A stretch of DNA of 60,266 bases from the NCBI GenBank assembly GCA_017428115.1, contig JAFRRK010000021.1:1-60266 (forward strand), read 5' to 3'. The stretch comes from Bacteroidales bacterium (GTDB taxonomy: Bacteria; Bacteroidota; Bacteroidia; Bacteroidales; P3). The translations under genes were made by a program, and so were the position numbers. The first letter of the stretch is position 1; each line of letters begins with the position of its first letter. Below are positions 11,601-19,210 of this stretch, piece after piece. The notes under the pieces are model-generated. The model did no database searches and had not been told where the DNA came from. It saw only the letters and a list, made by a program, of their open reading frames with translations.

Positions 11601-11829
11601 CGCGCAAGCTGTTGATAAAGGCCGCGTTGGGGTCGGTGTTTTCGTAGTCCGAGTCGTGGAATAGCGTTCCTTGTGCCGAAGTCTTTGGCATGGGCTTGAC
11701 CTTCATGCTGAAGGGTCGTCGGCCAGGCTGTTTCCTCTCATAGTCCAGCAAGCCGTCGTCTGTGTCGTAATGCCACAACGGCTCTTGATACGGATTGTTG
11801 AGGATAGGACTTTTATCTTTGTCAGTCAT
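8692..11829 (-). CDS. type III-like restriction enzyme, DEAD/DEAH helicase-nuclease subunit (Res)
   Basis: 1045 residues. Superfamily 2 helicase motifs are clear: Walker A ATGTGKT at about 168-174, DEAH at 318-321, and a C-terminal helicase motif [13 protein letters not shown]-terminal PD-(D/E)xK-type region begins at PDF (P968, D969), but the expected E-x-K reads E987-V-S, so the Lys is not in the usual place. The ATG at 11829 is preferred over one at 11892: AGGA lies about 7 bases upstream, and the longer version would run back through a transcription terminator. Res precedes mod and overlaps it by 4 bp, the reverse of the classical type III order. No promoter box is seen between the upstream terminator and the start, so expression may depend on read-through. 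Confidence 0.88.
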   Translation of the reverse strand: MTDKDKSPILNNPYQEPLWHYDTDDGLLDYERKQPGRRPFSMKVKPMPKTSAQGTLFHDSDYENTDPNAAFINSLREEVKRWREQDYDHTTRVTRELLQFWFENPERQNYQKLFFCQREAVETAVYLNEVADRDPNMGRHLANQLYARQHSVSGDNNYVLPRTAFKMATGTGKTVVMAMLILYHYLNKRVYANDTRFADHFLIVAPGITIRDRLGVLRIEDKANPNEANDYYHQRGLIPHNYRGMLGGLNAAITITNYHVFEPKVLSGKKSSPLDGKMAYNAATGRMERRNDHEPFSSVLRRVLGRGLKGKRIVVINDEAHHCYLPRTTNAKQNDEESQEGMAENAKAMVWYEGLRQMKLQGYRLQEVYDLSATPYYLKGSGYEPYSLFPWVVSDFGLVDAIESGLVKIPYMPTEDNSAELAEPKFRDIYEHIKDELPKKGQRATRRAAQEEGSMLPEGEQPPHLPQLLKVALQQFTDDYNSHYEGLRKNDEAATDLFTTPPVFIVVCNNTTVSKEVYKYLAGYEANDAEGNKYYVDGHFQTFSNYQNGIPKQKPPTLIIDSEAVDNASDTIDEEFKRVFGDEIEAFRKEYATVHGSGSADRLTEGVILREVVNTVGKPGMLGGHIRCVVSVSMLTEGWDANTVTHVCGVRAFGSQLLCEQVAGRALRRMSYELRRYDATTGEELPEDSKKTKGVVEKFPPEYAHIIGVPFKTFKGGSAPAPVPPKPKTIVKALQERRMYEIRFPNIEGYRTATPDGKMKADYSGHSKFRLNFNEIPTETTLGTAVGNRQVVLKSDYRGLRDAQVVYELTRRLIHYKFRDKVGGSQFQLFGQLKKIVGQWYDSQIEILGGDGKEEQKRLVVFWDGKETSENIYDGIRKAHAQDERITGILNHYNPEGSTAHVFGSTTKPVYPTTKSQVDYVVADTESWEQRTAKVLEMMPEVQCYVKNHFLGFNIPYWTNGKEHQYMPDFIAKVKSPTGEMVNLIIEVSGYSNDLTGNKDAKRYYAEHYWIPAANNLRSFGRWAFVEVGDIENVRAILTKKIEQL

Positions 11830-11892
11830 ACACATCCTGCGTTGTTGAGCGTGTGGCAGTCTATCGGTCGGCGGGCTGTTGCGGCAGGGCAC

Positions 11893-12128
11893 AAAAAAAG
11901 CGCGGAGGTTTCCTTATCCACGCTCTGAGGCCCTGAGAATTGCCCACCTTAACTGATAAGTCCACGCCCACGCTATCGCAGGACGTTGGCAGACTTATTC
12001 ACAGTTAAGGTCACTATTGAAATTTCTCAGGTTTCAGAGCAGTGCCGAATAAATTGCAAACGCTTGTTTATGTTGTGTTTATATTGATTCTGTATTCTTT
12101 CTATTTTACATCTGTATTGCTTTTGAAT
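11893..12128 (-). ncRNA. structured RNA with intrinsic terminator upstream of res; candidate 6S-type RNA or attenuator
   Basis: On the minus strand a promoter box (12135-12143) is followed by a long rod-like RNA. Outer stem: 12020-12039 pairs with 11923-11941 (CTCTGA and CTGAGAA segments). Upper stem: 11992-12011 pairs with 11946-11962 (ACCTTAACTG and AATAAGTC segments). Small internal loops separate them. The 3' end is an intrinsic terminator (stem GCGTGGA/TCCGCGC, 11900-11923, then seven U). A single long imperfect hairpin with a 3' terminator is the general plan of 6S RNA, which sequesters RNA polymerase; the Bacteroidota form is called 6S-Flavo. As it ends about 60 bp before res, it could instead be an attenuator for the restriction operon. 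The structure is seen; the family is inferred. Confidence 0.6.
11900..11923 (-). terminator. intrinsic terminator between leader RNA and res
   Basis: Minus-strand stem GCGTGGA (11923-11917), 10-nt loop, TCCGCGC (11906-11900), followed by seven T residues (11899-11893). Confidence 0.8.
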
Positions 12129-12134
12129 TTGTGT

Positions 12135-12143
12135 GCAAAGATA
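12135..12143 (-). promoter_or_regulatory. Bacteroidota -7 promoter box for the leader RNA/res
   Basis: Minus-strand TATCTTTGC, an exact match to the TAnnTTTG -7 consensus. Transcription would start near 12128 and run into the structured leader. Confidence 0.65.
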
Positions 12144-12941
12144 CATACTTTTTTTGACTTATTGTGTGTTTTTGTCTGAAAAAACGTATAAGATACTGTT
12201 TCAGTATAGTTTTTTATTCTTCGAGGTTGCGACTGTTTTCGTTAAGATGAGAGCAGACAAGCTGGCTTGTCTGCTGAGGCAAGAAAACGACAGATGGGAA
12301 CTTCTATACATCACCTTGTAGAGGTGTGACCGTTAATTGTACCATACAAGCCGTAAGGCGTAGTGCAGTGATAGTCAAACCGAAATGAAACTGCATCCCG
12401 AAGGGACGCGACATTATTACAGATTATATAGAACTTATATAGAACACACCTGACGATAATCTAGCATCTGTCTCAGACCTAACTAGTGTCCTGTACCAAC
12501 TATATTGTATAGTCTATTCGGTTCGTTAAAAACAAACCTCTTTTTGGCCGTATTGGTTTTAGGATGCCTCTTGCCAATGCTTAATAATCTGGCTATGAAC
12601 TCTATTAGTGCCCATTTCCAGCCAATCCGAAGTTTGTATTTATTGCCGTTTGTTTGCAATTTATTTTTAGTTAATTTGCCGTAGATAGGGTCGGAAAAAT
12701 GATGCCGCTTGAGGCAGGGGAATAGTGGCGAAAAGTCGAACCTAATGATAAGATATATAGTAAGTTGGTTGTGAGAAGGGTGGCGCAAAGAGGATGAATG
12801 GGGTGGAATGGTGTGGGCTGAGAGACTTCAAGGGGATTTTATAGGGGGTTGGATGGTGGGGACTGAGACGGCTGTGGGTATAAGCGAAGATGAAAGTGGG
12901 TGGTATGCCCATTTGTAGCTATTCGGCTAAGGCGTTTGTCG
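12144..12941. other. intergenic region with a perfect palindrome, no supported gene
   Basis: About 800 bp, mostly AT-rich. It contains a perfect inverted repeat at 12252-12275 (AGCAGACAAGC-TG-GCTTGTCTGCT). A minus-strand open frame at 12483-12788 (101 codons, basic, Asn/Lys-rich) has no recognisable domain and no promoter or ribosome-binding site; I do not call it a gene, though it could be a decayed mobile-element fragment. Confidence 0.4.
12252..12275. repeat. 24-bp perfect palindrome
   Basis: Two 11-bp arms, AGCAGACAAGC and GCTTGTCTGCT, separated by TG. The short centre makes a DNA-binding operator or cruciform site more likely than a terminator, and no T-tract follows directly. Confidence 0.5.
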
Positions 12942-13478
12942 CTATCTTTTCTTTGAGGCGAGGATGGTGCGGCGTCTTTCTTCTATGCCGCCGAAGCCTA
13001 CTAGCTTTACTTCTTCTAGACGTATGTAGGCGGTGCCGTCGGGCATGCCGTCGATGTCAACTTCGTCCAACTCAATTACTTCGTTGCCCACATTTACCAC
13101 CCATCCGATTAGCCCCAATCCGCATTCAAGCCTCACCACGGCCATCAGGTGCTCCTGTTGGCAAAGGTTCAGCACTACGTTGTAGAGGTCCAGCTCGGAC
13201 CAGTAGCCACGTGGTAGGTCGTATTTGTCGGCGCGGGGCTTGATGAATTGCCTCATGTTGTTCAGGTATATGGTGTTGTGTCTGATGAGGTACACGAAGT
13301 CGGTATCCATCACAAAGTAGCCGTCGTCCAAGTCGTTTTCTTGAAAGGAATGAACCAGAAACTCGTTGTCGGAGCATGCCACGATATATCCCACACCGAA
13401 TTTGTCGGAGTCGTCGGGATTGGTGTATATTTCTAGCAGTTGGTGGCTGTCGCAAAAGTGTCTTATTGTGTTGTCCAT
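12942..13478 (-). CDS. conserved-looking hypothetical protein with two tandem beta-rich repeats
   Basis: 178 residues, no signal peptide, acidic, predicted cytoplasmic. I do not recognise the family. It contains an apparent internal duplication: residues about 26-68 (FGVGYIVACSDNEFLVHSF... then YFVMDTDFVYLI) and about 118-160 (GLGLIGWVVNVGNEVIELDE... then AYIRLEEVKLVG). Both follow the plan G-hydrophobic strand, NE, strand, acidic stretch, DG, strand ending in V-x-L, as in small barrel (Sm-like) folds. A good promoter box lies upstream (13565-13573), so it is probably a monocistronic real gene. Confidence 0.7.
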   Translation of the reverse strand: MDNTIRHFCDSHQLLEIYTNPDDSDKFGVGYIVACSDNEFLVHSFQENDLDDGYFVMDTDFVYLIRHNTIYLNNMRQFIKPRADKYDLPRGYWSELDLYNVVLNLCQQEHLMAVVRLECGLGLIGWVVNVGNEVIELDEVDIDGMPDGTAYIRLEEVKLVGFGGIEERRRTILASKKR

Positions 13479-13564
13479 GGTGTGATTATTAGCGGTGAGT
13501 TATTTGCTGAATTATTGTATGTTCCATTCTTTGTTGGTAGGGGTGCGGTTTGATGTATTCTGCT

Positions 13565-13573
13565 GCAAAGGTA
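13565..13573 (-). promoter_or_regulatory. -7 promoter box for the 178-residue gene
   Basis: Minus-strand TACCTTTGC, about 90 bp before the ATG at 13478. Confidence 0.6.
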
Positions 13574-13653
13574 CGTTTTTTTTCTGAATTGCCAAGAGTT
13601 AGTTCCTTTTCTGTAGGGGTACAATAATATCTCTTTTTTTTCGTTAGCCTTGC

Positions 13654-14397
13654 ATGACAAGGCATTTCTTGTGGGCGATGGCCATACTTTTTTTTGTCTC
13701 CTGTGTTGGAAGGCAGGAGGTGGGAGAGGTCGGCATCATGCTATGCGACAGCGATTTTGTTACTCTCCCACCAGAGCGGCCACAATATACGGTCACTGAG
13801 CAAAAGCTGTTGGATTTCGGCCTTGTAGATGTGCAGGTGCTCGACCCTTCGATATGTGTGCATTTGGTTTATGCCACTGCCGACAATTTCCTCGGCCAGG
13901 TGCTTTATGCCGACCTCCGTCGCGCCCTACTGCTCCCCGCTATGGCGGAGAAGGTGGCGGCGGCACAGCAGGCACTGCGTAGCGAGCGTCCCGACCTCAC
14001 CCTGCTTATCCTCGATGCTGCCCGCCCGCTATCGGTTCAGCAGAAGATGTTTCACCAAGTGGCTGGCACCCCGAAGAATATATATGTGGCCAATCCGCGC
14101 CATGGGCCGGGCATGCACAACTATGGCGCCGCGGTGGATGTGACACTGGCCGACTCGTTGGGCCGGCCCCTGCCCATGGGTTCGCAGTTCGACCATTTTG
14201 GTGCAGAATCGCATATTGATTGTGAGGAGCATCTGCTTGCCTCGGGCAAGATAACCCAAGAGGAGTATGACAATCGCCGACTGCTGCGCCGAGTGATGTG
14301 TGAACAAGGGTTGCTGACGCTCCGTTCGGAGTGGTGGCACTTCAACCTGATGCCTACCCGTCGTGCCAGGCAGCTGCTGCGCCCCATTGGCCTATAG
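13654..14397 (+). CDS. VanX-type D-Ala-D-Ala dipeptidase, lipoprotein (peptidase M15D)
   Basis: 247 residues. The N-terminus is a lipoprotein signal with a lipobox ending at Cys17 (FFVSC). The catalytic pattern of the VanX family is complete: YATADNF near 73, Arg124 in DAARP, zinc ligands His155 and Asp162 (HNYGAAVD), Glu226 as general base and His229 as third ligand (EWWHF). It should hydrolyse D-Ala-D-Ala or similar D,D-dipeptides from peptidoglycan turnover in the periplasm. There are no VanS/R/H/A neighbours, so this is a housekeeping or scavenging enzyme, not a glycopeptide-resistance cassette. Its last 6 bp overlap the stop of the convergent helicase gene. Confidence 0.88.
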   Translation: MTRHFLWAMAILFFVSCVGRQEVGEVGIMLCDSDFVTLPPERPQYTVTEQKLLDFGLVDVQVLDPSICVHLVYATADNFLGQVLYADLRRALLLPAMAEKVAAAQQALRSERPDLTLLILDAARPLSVQQKMFHQVAGTPKNIYVANPRHGPGMHNYGAAVDVTLADSLGRPLPMGSQFDHFGAESHIDCEEHLLASGKITQEEYDNRRLLRRVMCEQGLLTLRSEWWHFNLMPTRRARQLLRPIGL

Positions 14398-16824
14398 TTC
14401 GCTGGCAAGCAGGCGTGCCACTCTCAGCTGGGTGTAGCTATATTGGCCTTCGAAATGTTCGTACACTGGTTTTAACGCCGTTAGCTCGCGGTGCTCTGTC
14501 AGATAGTCCAATATCTCTTTCTGTTGCTCAGGAGCCAGCAGCCTCTCGGCGGGTAGCTCTCCCTGTTCTACGGCGGTGAGTAGGTAGTTCTCTACTGTCG
14601 ACACGGCGCGAAGCATGGCCCCTGCCACATCCTCCACACTCTTGCCCTGGGCAAAAAGACGTGCCGCCTGACGGTAGGCGGGCTCTTTGGGGTGCTCCAT
14701 GTCGTGGCAGTAGTCGTCGACTATCTGCAGCAGTTCGTCGCCATATCGTTGCACTTTCATCTTGCCCAAGCCCGATATTTTGAGCAGTTCCTTGCTGTTG
14801 CGAGGCAGCTGGTCGGCTATTGCCAGCAGGCTCTTTTGGGTGAGAATCACATAGGCGGGCATACCTTCCTCTTTGGCACGTGTGGTGCGCCACTTGGTGA
14901 GGGTCTTGATTAGCTTGGGATGCTTATTGTCGGCGTAGGTCTCTTCCACAGTGGCCAGCTTGCGTTTCTTGGGTTTTGCCAAGGTGCTGTCCACTTTGCA
15001 TTGTTGGTATAATTGTACGTTGAAGCCCTTCGCTTTCACTTGTCGTAGCACGGCCATTTTCAGGCTGTAGGCACTTTGAAAACGCTCGGCTATGTCGGCA
15101 AGCCGTTTTTTCAGTTCTTTGCTGTCCACCTCTAGGTCGAGCATGGGGAGCACTTGCCGGCCAAGGGTGTCTATTTGGTCGAGGAAGTAGGCGGCTGCTT
15201 TGTCCACTCGCTCTGCCAGCAGAGTTTTGCCCTGATTTATGGGCATTTGGCTGATACCCACAAGCTGGTGGCGAAAGCGTTCTGCCACATCGGCGAGAGC
15301 CGACAGCTGGGGACACACTTGGTCGGTGAGCTGCGAGGCCTGTTGAGGGTAGGTGCTGCGGAGGTGTTCCTGCAGCAGGCGCTCCAGGGCGTTGGTCTCG
15401 TGGTTGATGGCACTGATGTCAAACAGCTCGAACAGCAGGTTGTAGTAATACTGAGTGCGACAGTTTTCGAGTTCTTCTTCGGCCTGCTGCGGTGGGGTAA
15501 GGGTGCTGTTGAACTGGCTTATGTCGTGGCTGTCGAAAGCGTTATGGGTGGTAATGGGGGAGAGGAGTGTCAGTCCTTCGAGGCTGCGGCAACGGCTGAG
15601 GGCCACATACACTTGCCCATAGGTGAAGGCTTGGGAGGCATCCACTTGCACACGGTCGAATGTTAGCCCCTGCGCCTTGTGGATGGTGATGGCCCAGGCG
15701 GTGCGTAGCGGGTACTGCTCGAAGGTGCCATCGATGGTCTGCTTGATTTGATTGTCAGCGGGGTCTATCTCGTAGCGGACATTTTCCCAGCGGTCGGGGG
15801 TGACGTATATGCTTTCGCCATCTTCGTCTATTACCACTACCACCTGCTGTTTCTGGCCGTCGGCGTTGCGCTCTTGGCGCAGTTCGTCCACGGTGCCTAT
15901 CTTGCCGTTGTAGTAGCGGTGTGCGCCGCTGCTGTCGTTCTTGACAAACATCACTTGTGCACCTTGCTTCAGCACCAATGTCTTGTCGGTGGGTGCGGAG
16001 CTTTCGGGGAAGTTGCCTTGCACCGTTGCCTCAAGGGTGAATGGCTCGCCTTTGAGGGCGTTGAGCCGCTGTTGGTTCACACGGTCGGCCTGGTAGTTGT
16101 GGGTGGTGAGCAGGATGGGGTCGCTCTTTTCGCCCTTGCAGGGTACCCCCACGCGGGCATTGAGAGCCGCAAGGGTGTCGGGGTCGAAATGGTTGTCGCG
16201 TATGTTGTTCAGTAGTTGTACGAAGGTGCTGTCCTGCTGACGGTAGATGGTGGTGAGCTGGATGGTGATGTAGCGGAGCCGCTGCAATGCTTTGCTGTGA
16301 AAAAAGAATGGCGAGGCGTACACCCGTTCCATATAGGGGCGTTCCTCTTCGGTGACTACGGGTGCCAGCTGTTGCACATCGCCAATCATCAGTAGCTGAA
16401 CACCGCCAAAGGGGAGGCTGTTGCGGCGGTAGCGGCGCAAGGTGGCATCGACCGCGTCGAGCAGGTCGGCACGTACCATGCTAATCTCGTCGATGATGAG
16501 TAGTTCCAGTGTGCGTATAATGTCGATTTTGCTCTTGCGCAGTTGGCGCTGCTGGTCGGGCAGCTGGTATTCGGTGACCAGCTCGGGCACGTCGGGCAGA
16601 TAGGGGCAGAAAGGCAGTTGGAAGAAGCTGTGTATGGTCACCCCTCCGGCATTTACTGCCGCCACACCCGTGGGGGCTACCACCACATGCCGTTTGGGAC
16701 AGTGCTCAGCAATGTGGCGCAAGAAGGTGGTCTTGCCAGTACCGGCCTTGCCGGTGAGGAACAGCGACATGCCAGTTTCGACCACATACCTCTCGGCCAG
16801 CTCTATTTGGGAATTTTTTATCAT
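14392..16824 (-). CDS. PIF1/RecD-like ATP-dependent helicase with HRDC and C-terminal HTH domains
   Basis: 810 residues, superfamily 1B helicase. Walker A is GKAGTGKT at residues 25-32, then VVAPTGVAAVNAGG, Walker B LLIIDEISM, and the late motif AWAITIHKAQGLTFDRV with YVALSRCRSLEG. After a charged linker (about 460-640) comes an HRDC-like segment (AYVILTQKSLLAIADQLP ... LLKISGLGKMKVQRYG, about 660-715) and a C-terminal helix-turn-helix region (about 730-810). It probably unwinds DNA at stalled forks or recombination intermediates. No signal peptide. This multidomain arrangement is common in Bacteroidota as a single-gene helicase. Confidence 0.9.
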   Translation of the reverse strand: MIKNSQIELAERYVVETGMSLFLTGKAGTGKTTFLRHIAEHCPKRHVVVAPTGVAAVNAGGVTIHSFFQLPFCPYLPDVPELVTEYQLPDQQRQLRKSKIDIIRTLELLIIDEISMVRADLLDAVDATLRRYRRNSLPFGGVQLLMIGDVQQLAPVVTEEERPYMERVYASPFFFHSKALQRLRYITIQLTTIYRQQDSTFVQLLNNIRDNHFDPDTLAALNARVGVPCKGEKSDPILLTTHNYQADRVNQQRLNALKGEPFTLEATVQGNFPESSAPTDKTLVLKQGAQVMFVKNDSSGAHRYYNGKIGTVDELRQERNADGQKQQVVVVIDEDGESIYVTPDRWENVRYEIDPADNQIKQTIDGTFEQYPLRTAWAITIHKAQGLTFDRVQVDASQAFTYGQVYVALSRCRSLEGLTLLSPITTHNAFDSHDISQFNSTLTPPQQAEEELENCRTQYYYNLLFELFDISAINHETNALERLLQEHLRSTYPQQASQLTDQVCPQLSALADVAERFRHQLVGISQMPINQGKTLLAERVDKAAAYFLDQIDTLGRQVLPMLDLEVDSKELKKRLADIAERFQSAYSLKMAVLRQVKAKGFNVQLYQQCKVDSTLAKPKKRKLATVEETYADNKHPKLIKTLTKWRTTRAKEEGMPAYVILTQKSLLAIADQLPRNSKELLKISGLGKMKVQRYGDELLQIVDDYCHDMEHPKEPAYRQAARLFAQGKSVEDVAGAMLRAVSTVENYLLTAVEQGELPAERLLAPEQQKEILDYLTEHRELTALKPVYEHFEGQYSYTQLRVARLLASEL

Positions 16825-16911
16825 GGCCTGTCCAATCTAGTGGGTTCAAGAATAACTAACAAGATTAGTGATACTAGTGCATTGGTGCGACCGGAAGGGT
16901 ATACTTCCCAT

Positions 16912-18468
16912 TTAGCTGATGGGCACGCGGCGGTCCAATCCAAAGCTCATGGGCGACACCTTGAGCACAGGGGCAAACTGGAGGCGTTTCCACTCGTTGA
17001 TGCGCACTTTGCGCAGCACCGAGGCTACTAGCTCGGGGTCGTAGCCTTCTTCCACTATCTCTTCTTGGCATAGCTGCTCTTCGATGTGGAGGTTGAGGAT
17101 GGCGTCGAGCACGCTGTAGTCAGGCAGTGAGTCGGTGTCTTTCTGGCCTGGGCGTAATTCGGCCGAGGGTGGTTTGCGGATGGTGTTGATGGGGATGCGC
17201 TCGGTGTCGCGGTTGATGTAGTCGGCCAACTCATACACCTCGGTTTTATACAGGTCGCCTATCACGCTGATACCTCCGCAGCTGTCGCCATAGAGGGTGC
17301 CGTAGCCCATGGCGGCCTCGGACTTGTTGGTGGTGTTGAGTGCCATGGCACCAAATTTGTTGGCGTAGCTCATGACGATGGTGCCACGTATGCGGGCCTG
17401 CATGTTCTCTTCGGTGACATCCTCTGGGCGGTCGCCAAACACGGGCTTCATGCATTGGCGTAGGGTGTCGAACATGGGTTTGATGGGTACTATGTCGTAG
17501 CCGACGCCCAGGTTGTTGGCAAGGTCGACGGCATCCTTTACGCTGTGGTCGGTGCTGTATTGCGAGGGCATCAGTATGCCGTGGACGTTTTCGGCTCCCA
17601 GTGCGTCGGCGGCAATGACACAGACCATGGCGCTGTCCATGCCACCAGAGAGGCCGAGGACGGCTCGTTGCAGCCCGTTTTTGCGGAAGTAGTCGCGCAG
17701 GCCCATTACGAGAGCTTTGTATACGAGTTCTACGGCTTCGGGTTTTTCGTCGAAGCATTCATCGAGTAGCTGCATGTCGACGCTCTCGGCATGCTCCTCA
17801 AAGTAGGGGAACTGGCATAGTACGGTGCCAGCCGCATTCATGGCCATGCTTCCGCCGGCATAGAGGTAGCTGCCCTCGCCGCCGATGCGGTTGACGAAGA
17901 CGAGTGAGGCGTTGAGGTTTTCCACTATCTTGTGCATGCGGTAGCGGATGCGGTAGGGTTTGTTGTAGTCGAATACGTTGCAGCCGCAGCACACCACTAT
18001 GTCGGGCTGCTCGGTGTGGGATTTGGAGAGTTCCTTGAGGTCCTCGTAAAAGCCGATGGCTATCTGCTGCTCTTGATACTGGATGACCTGAATGCCTTCG
18101 CCACGGACGAAGTATTTCTGCTCGTCGGGGGCCAGATATTTCTTGGTGATGATGCCTCGCACGGCGCAGTTCTGCACAAATACGATGGCATTGCAAAGCC
18201 CTTTGTCCTGAATCTGTAGGGGCATGCCGATGAGGAATGCGCGATGCTCGGAGCGCTGTATGAGTTCTTGGAGACAGGCTTGGGCGCGTTTTTGGATGTC
18301 GGTGTAGGCGACGGAGCCGAACTGTGGGTAGCCGCATAGTGTGCAGGCAGGGAATACGGTGAGCAGGGCCTCGTGACTCTCGGGCTTGTCAAGCTCTTCG
18401 ACAATCCAACGCATGTTTTCTTCGGGATTGTTGGTCGCGATGTCGTGCTGTACAATATGGATATTCAT
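16912..18468 (-). CDS. nadE: NAD+ synthase with degenerate N-terminal glutaminase (nitrilase-fold) domain
   Basis: 518 residues. The C-terminal synthetase half has the PP-loop SGGMDS at 274-279 and catalyses amidation of deamido-NAD+, the last step of NAD biosynthesis. The N-terminal half has the nitrilase fold that in glutamine-dependent NadE releases ammonia through a Glu-Lys-Cys triad. Here the usual FPELALTGYP reads FPACTLCGYP (Glu to Ala41), and LICEDLW reads IGFYEDLK (Cys to Tyr141). Lys109 appears kept. The domain is therefore unlikely to hydrolyse glutamine, and the enzyme may rely on free ammonia. It is a single gene with its own promoter box at 18525-18533. Confidence 0.92.
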   Translation of the reverse strand: MNIHIVQHDIATNNPEENMRWIVEELDKPESHEALLTVFPACTLCGYPQFGSVAYTDIQKRAQACLQELIQRSEHRAFLIGMPLQIQDKGLCNAIVFVQNCAVRGIITKKYLAPDEQKYFVRGEGIQVIQYQEQQIAIGFYEDLKELSKSHTEQPDIVVCCGCNVFDYNKPYRIRYRMHKIVENLNASLVFVNRIGGEGSYLYAGGSMAMNAAGTVLCQFPYFEEHAESVDMQLLDECFDEKPEAVELVYKALVMGLRDYFRKNGLQRAVLGLSGGMDSAMVCVIAADALGAENVHGILMPSQYSTDHSVKDAVDLANNLGVGYDIVPIKPMFDTLRQCMKPVFGDRPEDVTEENMQARIRGTIVMSYANKFGAMALNTTNKSEAAMGYGTLYGDSCGGISVIGDLYKTEVYELADYINRDTERIPINTIRKPPSAELRPGQKDTDSLPDYSVLDAILNLHIEEQLCQEEIVEEGYDPELVASVLRKVRINEWKRLQFAPVLKVSPMSFGLDRRVPIS

Positions 18469-18524
18469 CTTATAGAGGTAAGAATTAATATTTAAGAGCT
18501 ATGTATTAATACAATTATTGTTGT

Positions 18525-18533
18525 GCAAAAGTA
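18525..18533 (-). promoter_or_regulatory. -7 promoter box for nadE
   Basis: Minus-strand TACTTTTGC about 60 bp upstream of the nadE ATG. Confidence 0.65.
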
Positions 18534-18595
18534 CATTTTTTTTGTGAAATTTCAACTTTATCTCCCTTTTTTATTCAAGATTCTACTTTTTTTTG

Positions 18596-18604
18596 TATCT
18601 TTGC
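18596..18604 (+). promoter_or_regulatory. -7 promoter box for the small beta-barrel gene
   Basis: TATCTTTGC about 65 bp upstream of the ATG at 18670, divergent from the nadE promoter. Confidence 0.65.
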
Positions 18605-18669
18605 ACTTTCAAAGAAAAAGGAATTATTGACAGTTAACTTTTTAATAACAAATTAAAATTTATGACATT

Positions 18670-19128
18670 ATGAAGAAAATTTGTGTACTTTTAGTGGCTA
18701 TCTTCGCCCTTGGTTTTGCAGCTAATGCACAGGATGCTATCGGTCTTCGCTTTGGCGGCGGTTCTAGCTATGGGGCTGAATTATCGTATCAGAGGGGTTT
18801 GGGTGCAAACCGTCTTGAGTTTGACCTGGGCATGCGCTTGAAATCTGAGTCGAATTTCTTCTATCTGGCAGGTGTCTACCAGTGGAAGGGCGAAATCACC
18901 GATTGGCTGGGTTGGTTTGCAGGCCCTGGTGTGAAGCTGAGCTATTGCGTTAACCACGGTGTTGGTGTTGCCATTGCCGGTCAGGCTGGTCTTGAGGCCC
19001 ACTTTGCCGACATTCCCTTCCAGTTTTCACTCGATGTACGTCCTGAGTATGAGTTTGTACTTCCCGAAGGTTGCGTGAACAATTTCGGATGGGGTCTTGC
19101 CTTGGGTATCCGTTATATGCTCAACTAA
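18670..19128 (+). CDS. small outer-membrane beta-barrel protein
   Basis: 152 residues. Residues 1-20 are a Sec signal peptide (MKK... ANAQ). The mature part alternates aromatic/hydrophobic and polar residues in short strands with Gly-rich turns, and ends GIRYMLN, with a C-terminal strand as in small outer-membrane porin-like or OmpX-like barrels. It is monocistronic with its own promoter and a strong terminator, and its codon use suggests good expression. Specific function not recognised. Confidence 0.75.
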   Translation: MKKICVLLVAIFALGFAANAQDAIGLRFGGGSSYGAELSYQRGLGANRLEFDLGMRLKSESNFFYLAGVYQWKGEITDWLGWFAGPGVKLSYCVNHGVGVAIAGQAGLEAHFADIPFQFSLDVRPEYEFVLPEGCVNNFGWGLALGIRYMLN

Positions 19129-19152
19129 CAGAGAATAGTTAAACATTGTAGG

Positions 19153-19195
19153 ACAACGGTGTCCGACTGCGGTCGGATACCGTTGTTTGTTTTTT
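19153..19195 (+). terminator. intrinsic terminator after the beta-barrel gene
   Basis: A 15-bp stem, ACAACGGTGTCCGAC (19153-19167) with GTCGGATACCGTTGT (19172-19186), followed by TTGTTTTTT. Confidence 0.9.
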
Positions 19196-19210
19196 GAAGG
19201 AGATAAGAGG

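Noticed and set aside
11930-11990. Plus-strand CTGAGAA...AACTGAT...CGCTATCGCAGGA resembling a TPP riboswitch
   Set aside because: Only short words match; the intrinsic terminator and promoter show that the functional strand is minus, and no thiamine gene is nearby.
12483-12788. 101-codon minus-strand open frame
   Set aside because: Asn/Lys-rich, no domain, no promoter or ribosome-binding site, in an AT-rich intergenic region; could be a decayed mobile-element fragment but I cannot support it as a gene.
13654-14397. Possible glycopeptide-resistance vanX
   Set aside because: Catalytic residues match VanX, but there is no vanH/vanA/vanS/vanR and the protein is a lipoprotein; a peptidoglycan-recycling role is more likely.
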